A stretch of DNA of 64,000 bases from Allium sativum. Its lineage: Eukaryota > Streptophyta > Magnoliopsida > Asparagales > Amaryllidaceae. A model generated the notes under the pieces. It was not told the origin of the DNA. It saw nothing but the letters and a program-made list of their open reading frames with translations, and did not search any database. The stretch is taken from contig CM060915.1 in the NCBI GenBank assembly GCA_030737875.1, forward strand, positions 356,559,863 to 356,623,862, given 5' to 3'. The position numbers and the translations under genes are program-made. Below, in pieces: positions 57,226-64,000 of this stretch; position 1 is the first letter of the stretch, and every line of letters begins with the position of its first letter.

Positions 57226-59640
57226 TGTGATGGCCCGCCCCGCACCAGCCGACATTTCCCTTGAAATGCGCTGTGCCGATATCCAACTAGCATGGGACGG
57301 TCGCCAAAGAAAAAGGGTGTGAAGCTAAAAATACCAAAGGAACCTGTAATATATCTCACAACGCATGGAATAAAATATAATAACAACATAACTTTGACAT
57401 AAAACAGGCGAGACAGTGCATAAGCTGAAAACTAAATCATCATAGCAGCGGAATCCATAATACAGCTTATGATCCAACATCATTATTACAACTTCAAATT
57501 ACAATCTCTAAAGCTAAAGAAAGAAAAGGTACACTACTAATGCCGAAGCAGTGACCAACTACAACACAGCGAGTATATATGTATATCATACGTGGAAGCC
57601 TCCTACTCGTCTCCGGACAACTACTCGCGCATTACCACCTAACCTGTCTCTAGTCTGCTCGTTTAGGAGCACCCAGAGTAATAAGAAGAGAAATAAAATT
57701 ATGGGTCGGACAAAAGTCTGGTATGAGCGATAAGCAACAAAACAGAATAATAACAGGTATAATCCAATCATACCTGAACCTGGACCTACAACCAAAGAGT
57801 TAGCACAGCAAGATGTATAGTACTCTAAGGTAACACTAACCTAAAGTGTAAAAGTGTTATGGGGTGTGCATGACATGGTGATGAAAAACATCAAACATAG
57901 CAATCATCCTCACATCTCTCACTTAGCGCGTAAAGCATACGATATCCACTACTTTGGTCACCTACTCTTTGGGCCATGACGGAGTCCAACCCCGTACAAC
58001 TATCACTACGAGCGCCTAATTCGTCTCTCAGTGGTGAACCAAATTTATAGGTATCGATAACCCCTTTGCACACGTCCCGCAACAAGGTCCAATCATGAAG
58101 TCAACTCGTTGGTTCCCGTCTGGATCCTGAGTCACAACTTCTCATTTGGACTACCTTTGCATCTCGGGTTTTTAGACATCAATCCTGTTCATTTCGTAGC
58201 TCCAAGCTTCCATATATGTTCACACTTTAGTTCAGATATGTGCGGTTCGTGATTTCCCAGTCCGGGTCGTGATCTGCTCGTGGACATCTTCTTCTAGGTC
58301 GGTTCGTGACGTTTCATAACCTCCGGCACGTGGTTAGCTTCCTCGGCTCGCTCTGGCATCGGCTCGTGGTCCACCTTTCATATTCCTCACGGTCGCCCTT
58401 CTAGGGTTCGCCCTCTTCCACATGCTCGCCCTCCTAGGGTTCACCGTATTCCTCACGGTCGCCCTCCTAGGGTTCGCCCTCTTCCAGACGCTCGTCGTCC
58501 TTGGGTTCGCCCTTTTCCTCACGGTCGCCCTCCTAGGGTCGCCCTCTTCCTCACGCTCGCCCTATTCCTCACGGTCAGGGTGTGAGGGTGCTTCACGAAC
58601 GGGATACTATACTATTTCCTGCAACTTTTCCTACGAGCTATTTATGCCATACGACGGCTTTTTTGACCATTCTAACTTTGCTAAACAATCATGAAGCATT
58701 CAAACAGTAATAGCAACATACAAAATCAACTATAAACACCAAAACAACAATCTAACGTGTTAATATAGATCAAACATACCCAAAACCCATGTTTTCCCCT
58801 TAATCCCCTCAATCATGATTTAACCATACATTAAGCAAAACATGTCCAAATTAACCCAAATTTCTAACAGAGGCATAAAATAATATTTAAGAATTTCTAA
58901 ACATTTTTCTAAATTTTTCTGAGTTATAATTTCGCTAGTTAACACTAATCACCCCTAATCAGCCGTGATTAGTGAAAAACAATGCAAATCACTCACCTTG
59001 GCCACAAATAATCTTAGATCTGAAACTTTTCTACTATTCGGGTCGAATTCCTATGCAACACAGCAGCTCCAACTCTGATTTGGTGTTGATTTGCCTTGAT
59101 TTGATGTAGCTTAGCTTAATCTTCGATTAGAAAGTGATGAGGAGGTGTTTAAATGAAGAACTGAGAATGAAGGCCATTAATAGGGTTAGGAAAATGAATG
59201 TGGCAGCTGAAAAATGACAAAGGAGGGTTTCTCTAGCCCTTATCAGCTCTTAAATACCCCTAATCCCAAAATCCCTAATGGACCTAGCTGTTAATTACCC
59301 AGTTAAGTCCATTTAAGCTGTTTTTCACCTTCCAATCCTTATTTCAGCCATATCTGCCAAACTGTAAGTCCCTTTGATTAATGTAACCACTCTACGAAAA
59401 GAGAAACCATCATACGAATCTGATGGAAGTGGTTTTATGTCAAAGCTCCATACCAATTAATAGTTATAGGAGAAACAAGATACACCAAGGGCAAAACGAT
59501 CATTCAAAAATCGGCAAAAATCATGAACATGGGAAATGATCCTAATAGTCGTTCCCCAAAGTTACACGACCATACGACTTCATAAGAGAAAGAAATAAAT
59601 ACTCTACGATCCTCCGATGTGTTGAATGCGGGTCGTTACA
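57226..59640 (-). repeat. 3' LTR of the terminal gypsy element
   Basis: 2415 bp; plus-strand ends TGTGATGGCCCGCC and GGTCGTTACA (minus TGTAACGACCC...GGGCCATCACA). The inner boundary is fixed by the adjacent PPT and the outer one by homology to 63158 onward. Confidence 0.92.
58385..58580. repeat. Minisatellite, about 33-36-bp period, in the 3' LTR
   Basis: About five or six imperfect units built from CACGGTCGCCCTCCTAGGG and TTCGCCCTCTTCC words. The opposite strand translates as repeating KRANPRRATV-like peptides, an artefact of the repeat with a period near a multiple of three. It is GC-rich in an AT-rich setting. The matching part of the 5' LTR lies outside the window. Confidence 0.85.
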
Positions 59641-59653
59641 TTCTCCCCACCTT
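59641..59653 (-). promoter_or_regulatory. Polypurine tract of the terminal gypsy element
   Basis: The reverse complement reads AAGGTGGGGAGAA, abutting the 3' LTR start TGTAACGACCC. Confidence 0.9.
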
Positions 59654-59814
59654 AAGAAATTTCGTCCCCGAAATTCCTTGACCAAAACATACAAAGGATC
59701 CCGCATGCTTATCAGTCATTTGCAACAATCAAACATACATAACAACACAGTAAGCCTATCATAGCATGCGGTTTACTAACAAGGGAATACTATATCGATA
59801 TTAAAACCTTACCA

Positions 59815-60750
59815 GGCAAAGAACTCTGGATACGTCTTCCTTATGTTCTCTTATGTTTCCCAAGTGCAGTCTCTCATTATCACCCCACTAAACTTTGACT
59901 AGTTTGAACCATCTTCCTTCGAAGCTGCTTCGTATCGTGCTCGACAATACGAATAGGTCTGCTATTCCCAACCGCCTCGGTTTCCACCTCGATATCATCC
60001 AACTGATCTAGTGAAATGGCCACATTAGGGTCGTGCACAAACTTGCTTAACTGGGAAACATGAAATACGTTGCGAACTCCCGCCATCTTGTCTGGTAATC
60101 CAACTTTTGGTCAATCGATCCACAATTACCCAAATACTATCATGGTCCGATCTAGTCCTTGGTAAACCATCGATGAAGTCCATTGAGACTTATTCCCAAT
60201 TCCATTCGGGAATTTCCAACGGTTGTAACAAACCACTAGGCTTCTTTTCCTCATCTTTAACTAACTGGAAATTCATACTCTTGGAGATAAACTTCCCAAC
60301 GTCCCTCTTCATCCCTTCCCAGTGATAGGTTTGCTTCATGTCTTAATACATTTTGTTACCACCGGGATGTATAGTCAATTTCGAGTAATGACGCTATCTA
60401 AGCACTTCATCTCTCAATCCATTAACGTTGGGTATAACTAGTCTCTCATTCTTTCGAAGCCATCCTTTTCTATTAAGTCCATACTTTTTCATTTTCTCAC
60501 CATCGATATTCATCCCTACCTTGGAGATGATTTCCATTGGGTGAGGATCGTCCCTCTAACTGGAACCAATCCGCTCAATCAAAGTCGGTCTAGCCGTTAA
60601 ACTTGCTAACATTTCTGGATCCAATCCATACTAAGGTCTGAAATCATATCCCACAACATACTCCAATTACTTTCATTCAAGAAACATAGCATCTAAACTG
60701 GTATGTCTCCTACTCAATGCATCAGTACAACATCTAGTCTGGTACCACAT
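59815..60750 (-). pseudogene. pol: RNase H end and core-deleted integrase, terminal gypsy
   Basis: From high to low coordinate: a DALSRR remnant of RNase H (about 60715). Then comes an integrase N-terminal region with SKLTIHPGGNKMY, whose CPxC pair is lost (SMNFQ), then PSGLLQPLEIPEWNWE, a stop, and [13 protein letters not shown] with the first Asp. IWVIVDRLTK follows. Immediately after (about 60098-60112) the sequence jumps to DKMAGVRNVFHVSQLSKF, a C-terminal motif, so about 180 residues with the second Asp and the Glu are deleted. The tail has a chromodomain remnant (RDCTWET, about 59850-59870). This copy keeps Trp (TGG) where both other gypsy elements have TAG. Several more stops occur upstream. 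Confidence 0.85.
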
Positions 60751-60759
60751 GCATCTGTG

Positions 60760-61550
60760 TATACCGTTATCTCTTCATTCTCTATTACCGGAATCCTACA
60801 GATGATAGTCTACTCAAGGGAATAAAAATAGGAACAAACATAGCAACCATAGCATCCATCAAACATGTCCTATCTATCACCTGCTAAAGCCATAAATACG
60901 TCGATGCCTACCTGACTGGTCCAACCAATCTCAAGGGCTAATGAAGCCCCGGTCCTAAACGAACTACCGCACGTCCAACGCACGTTTATCCTCCAAGAAT
61001 AACTAGATCACGTCCAACGGATCCAAGGTAACGGGCATCCCCAGAAACCCCTGCTTTGAGTCCGCCTAGAACTCCAACTATCGACGATTTCTTGGTACTC
61101 TCATCAGAAGAGCTACCCACATACTCAGACCTACTCTCGAGTATCCATTACCCACAAGCTCGAGCACAAACTCAAGTCCAATATGAGTCGTCTCCCTATT
61201 CGTTGCATCTCCAAGATCAACGAACAACCATTTTTCTTTTACGAGTTCAAGCCCAACCTGAATCGTCCTAACATTCGTTGCATCTCCACGATCAATGAAC
61301 ACATCATATCACTTCAAAGTTTTACCATTATTGAACCAAAGAGAACATCAACATCGGGTCCTAAACAATCCATTACTTTGCAGCTTTCTCGAGTCCCACT
61401 CGAGTCATCTCATAGCCCTATCAAATCCAACTCGCGGCACTCCATACCAATGAACAGTCTTATCATGTCACGGCTGTACATCACTCCTCGAGTAAGCCGA
61501 GATATCATTCAATGGAAATCACAACAACTATTTATATCTCACGCAAACCA
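60760..61550. other. Unrecognised filler where RT should lie, with tandem duplication
   Basis: Between the protease and the RNase H end, about 0.8 kb of more GC-rich sequence without RT motifs in any frame. It holds an imperfect tandem duplication: ATTCGTTGCATCTCCAMGATCAA at 61197-61220 and again at about 61273-61296, period about 75 bp. Restarts such as ACTCGAGTC and CTCGAGCAC are frequent. A plus-strand frame (61183-61602) spans it but has no recognisable domain. It looks like replacement or scrambled DNA rather than decayed RT. Confidence 0.55.
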
Positions 61551-61552
61551 TC

Positions 61553-62004
61553 CTAGTCGAACTCGACATTCCCTAAGCACGAGCCCCAAAGGCTTAAACT
61601 AATATCAGACAAGCACTCAAGGAACATCTCCTCCGAATTCAGACAATCTACGTGAGATGATACTAGCAAAACAACTAAGCAATCACAAGCAAACATACAT
61701 CCATTACTCGATAAGACCACATTACGACAAATCATGAAAAGGATAGTTGAACCACCGATCGGGTTCGTCACAAATAAAGGTCTATCGACAGTCTCAAGTT
61801 CCAATTCCAACCTATCTACCAGATCACTAGGTATGAAGAAACGGGATGTCTCGGTATCAAACAAAACTCGAACAGGAACATCATGAATAGAAAGCATACC
61901 TTGAATAATGACACTCTTTCCCTTCTGTGCCGCAGTTGGGGCATTCGACGAAGAAGGAACAACTACGATAGCATATGCTCTCACAATCTGCTTCTCTTTA
62001 GGGG
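61553..62004 (-). pseudogene. pol: Protease of the terminal gypsy element
   Basis: The minus-strand reading includes GKSVIIQGMLSIHDVPVRV, then LFDTETSRFFIPSDLV, so the Asp-Thr-Gly-Ala site reads Asp-Thr-Glu-Thr (Glu codon at 61852-61850). A Gly-to-Glu change can be one G-to-A step. The downstream part (VDCLNSEEMF) drifts from the family and ends at 61553. It is joined in frame to gag through a TAA at about 61994, where Gln would be one C-to-T step away. Confidence 0.85.
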
Positions 62005-62951
62005 GTTATGGACATTTATCCTTATGATGCCCCGCTTGGCCGCAATTGAAGCACTTCCTTTCCCCAGGCTTTTCTTGACAATCTCTGGCATAGTGGCCCT
62101 TCTTGCCACAGCTAAAGCACTCGCCATCATTCTTATTCTTCTTATTCTGACCATTCTTAGTTTGGTTCTGCTTCCTCTTGTTCTGAGAATTCTTCTTGCC
62201 TTCACCGCCTGCTTGCGGTTTAGGCTCCCCTGCAAATGCAATAGCAACTTCGGTCTTTGTCTTAGGGTAAAGACTCTCCGATCTCAATGCCTTTCCCACA
62301 ATAGATTCAAACATCTCATCAATGTGGATTATAAGTCTCTCCCCCAAAATACCCATCTACGCTAGTTATGAACTTCTCGTTCTTCTTCTCGGCAGTGTCG
62401 ATAAGGGATAATCCATACTTCGATAAAGTATCGAACTCAGCAACATACTCCGAGATTTCCCTACCATTCTGTTTAAGCTCCAAGAACTTCCGGAACAATT
62501 CTGATTTTTGAGAAGCTGGGATAAACTTATCACTGAATTGGGCCTTAAACTCATCCCAAGTAACTTGATCCTCAGGAGTAGTTGCCTTAATAGCATTCCA
62601 CCAATTCATAGCCCGTCCTTGCAGCTGACGGGATGCTAGCTTTCTCTTCATTGCATCATCGATCCCTAAGTCCTCGAAGATGCGCTCACCACTACCAAGC
62701 CAATCTTGAACTTCTGTAGCCGACTCCGTTCCATGGAACGGTTTTCCGCCAAGACTAGTATAATCCTTGCAAAGCTTGGCGAAATCGGCTCTAGGCGTCT
62801 GCGCTACTGCACCACCGCCATTAGCAGCATTAGGAACTTCTCCCCAAGCATCCCCACGCATCTCTGGCATGAAGGTACTAAACAACGTCCTTATATCAGG
62901 GACATTCCTATTGTTATCCCCTGAACCTGTACTCCTCGTATATCGGCTCAT
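62005..62951 (-). pseudogene. gag: Gag of the terminal gypsy element (frameshifted)
   Basis: The minus-strand ATG at 62951 opens MSRYTRSTGSGDNNRN. The core has DYTSLGGKPFHGTES, ATEVQDWLGSGERIF, LQGRAMNWWNAIK and TWDEFKAQFSDKFIP. It runs to a frame break at 62340-62356. The next frame continues through a Lys/Asn/Gln-rich linker to two intact zinc knuckles, CFSCGKKGHYARDC and CFNCGQAGHHKDKC, and ends in TAA. Its organisation parallels the inner-element gag with diverged sequence, so it is a different chromovirus-like lineage or subfamily. The role is as for other gags; one frameshift breaks it. Confidence 0.9.
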
Positions 62952-63143
62952 CGTTCAATCTGTAAAGAGAAAAAACGATTAACCATCTAAATGTGGTGCC
63001 CGTGCAGTACGACTTCATCCTTAGATATACTAATAGTAAAAAATATATAGTTTTTGAAAACCAAAATATCACAAATACGCGCTCTCATATACGTATACTA
63101 TCTCTTCCTGGTGTCTTTCCCAAGGTTAACTACGCAGCCTAGA

Positions 63144-63155
63144 GCTCTGATACCA
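63144..63155 (-). promoter_or_regulatory. PBS of the terminal gypsy element
   Basis: The reverse complement is TGGTATCAGAGC, 2 nt inside the 5' LTR (63158). Initiator tRNA-Met type. Confidence 0.93.
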
Positions 63156-63157
63156 AG

Positions 63158-64000
63158 TGTGACGGCCCGCCCCGCACCAGCCGACATTTCCCTTGAAATA
63201 CGCTATGCCGATGTCCAACTAGCACGGGACGGTCGCCAAAGGGAAAGGGTATGAAGCTAAAACTGCCAAAGAAACCTGCAGTATATCTCATAGGGCATGG
63301 AATAAAATATAATAACAACATAACTTTGACATAAAATAGGCGAGATAGTGCATAAGTTGAAAACTAAATCATCACAGCAGCGGAATCCATAATACAGCTT
63401 ATGATCCAACATCATTATTACAACTTCAAATTACTGTCTCTAAAGCAAAAGAAAGAAAAGGTACACTACTAACGCCGAAGCAGTGACCAGCTACAACACA
63501 GGAATTATATATGTATATCATACGTGGAAGCCTCTTGCTCGTCTTCGGACAGCTACTCGCGCATTACCACCTAACATGTCTCTAGTCTGCTCGTTTAGGA
63601 GCACCCAGAGTAATAACAAAAGACATAAAACTCTGGGTCAGACAAAAGTCTGGTATGTGCGATAAGCAACAAAATAGAACAATAGCAGGTATAATCTAAT
63701 CATACGTGAACCTGGACCTGCAACCAAGGAGTTAGCACAGCAAGATGTATAGTACTCTAAGGTAACACTAACATAAAGTGTAAAAGTAATATGGGGTGTG
63801 CGTGACATGATGATAACAAACATCAAACATAGCAATCATCCTCACATCTCTCACTCAATACGTAAAGCATACGATATCCACCACTTTGGTTACCTAATCT
63901 TTAGGCCATGATGGAGTCCAACCCCATACAACTATCATTACAAGCCCCTAATCCGTCTCTCAGTGGTGAACCAAAGTTATAGGTATCGATAACCCCTTTG
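63158..64000 (-). repeat. 5' LTR of the terminal gypsy element, partial
   Basis: The first 843 bp (plus-strand reading) of an LTR matching 57226 onward; the rest is beyond the window. Shared words include GACATTTCCCTTGAAATRCG and CATACGTGGAAGCCTC. Confidence 0.93.

Larger units (their letters stand above)
57226..64000 (-). mobile_element. Degenerate Ty3/gypsy element (minus), truncated by window end
   Basis: In minus-strand order it shows a partial 5' LTR (63158-64000+), PBS, gag, protease, a scrambled segment, the RNase H end, the integrase N-terminal region, the integrase C-terminal part with a chromodomain remnant, a PPT and the 3' LTR (57226-59640). The internal region is only 3.5 kb against about 4.6-5.1 kb in the other gypsy elements here. 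RT, most of RNase H and the integrase core are missing. In the first 150 bp the LTRs differ at about 17 positions by eye, more than in either other pair, so it is old. The target duplication cannot be checked because the right end is outside (left 5-mer TTAGC). Confidence 0.92.

Noticed and set aside
57551..57795. Short frames in the terminal LTR and their near-copies at 63483-63835
   Set aside because: The pair exists because the LTR is duplicated. No domain, and substitutions do not favour codon preservation as far as I can see.
58334..58694. Repeat proteins on both strands in the terminal gypsy LTR
   Set aside because: Generated by a minisatellite with a period near a multiple of three; no start context or homologue.

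Overview
This window is intergenic, repeat-dense nuclear DNA of a flowering plant. The sequence is AT-rich and shows chromovirus-type Ty3/gypsy elements with a chromodomain-like integrase tail, plant-style PBS sites (TGGTATCAGAGC, complementary to initiator tRNA-Met), a Ty1/copia element, CACTA (En/Spm) transposons with a TNP2-type transposase relic, and a hAT-type non-autonomous element. I found no intact host gene, tRNA or rRNA gene, and nothing bacterial. The species cannot be named from this sequence.

The window is a set of nested insertions whose order can be read from target-site duplications (TSDs). (1) 1-4210: minus-strand CACTA TNP2 transposase pseudogene, split by a non-autonomous CACTA element at 1732-3982 (TSD CAT). 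(2) 4626-15505: a CACTA left end and a CACTA-like right end sharing the flanking triplet CTT, enclosing a minus-strand copia element (5354-14533). The copia element is itself split, next to its protease active site, by a 5.4-kb solo gypsy LTR at 7951-13331 (TSD CAATC). (3) 15926-16639: hAT-type element (8-bp TSD CCTGCTAT). (4) 17651-44574: a small CACTA element (TSD TAA) carrying a complete gypsy element at 18523-44333 (LTRs of about 2.7 kb). That element was hit between its 5' LTR and its PBS by a second complete gypsy element at 21271-36539 (LTRs of 5.2-5.4 kb, TSD CATTT). (5) 45054-54734: a minus-oriented solo LTR (TSD TGAGC) containing a 6.6-kb minus-oriented solo LTR at 46740-53383 (TSD TAAAA). 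(6) 56127-57203: a possible copia solo LTR. (7) 57226 to beyond 64000: a decayed minus-strand gypsy element that has lost most of RT and the integrase core; its 5' LTR runs off the window.

None of the elements looks autonomous as it stands. The inner gypsy element is the best preserved: complete gag, then a pol interrupted by two reading-frame breaks and three in-frame stops, with an Asp-Met-Gly protease motif. The outer gypsy, the copia and the terminal gypsy are progressively more decayed. Several lesions look like C-to-T or G-to-A transitions, as expected for methylated plant retrotransposons.

The most unusual feature is the LTR family shared by 7951-13331, 21271-26511, 31114-36539 and, as a diverged relative, 46740-53383. 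These LTRs are 5.2-6.6 kb, longer than the internal coding region. They carry a GC-rich island, a TTCATGTGTTGAAA-like short repeat array and a fixed order of blocks. Two gypsy elements also share a TAG stop at the same integrase codon.
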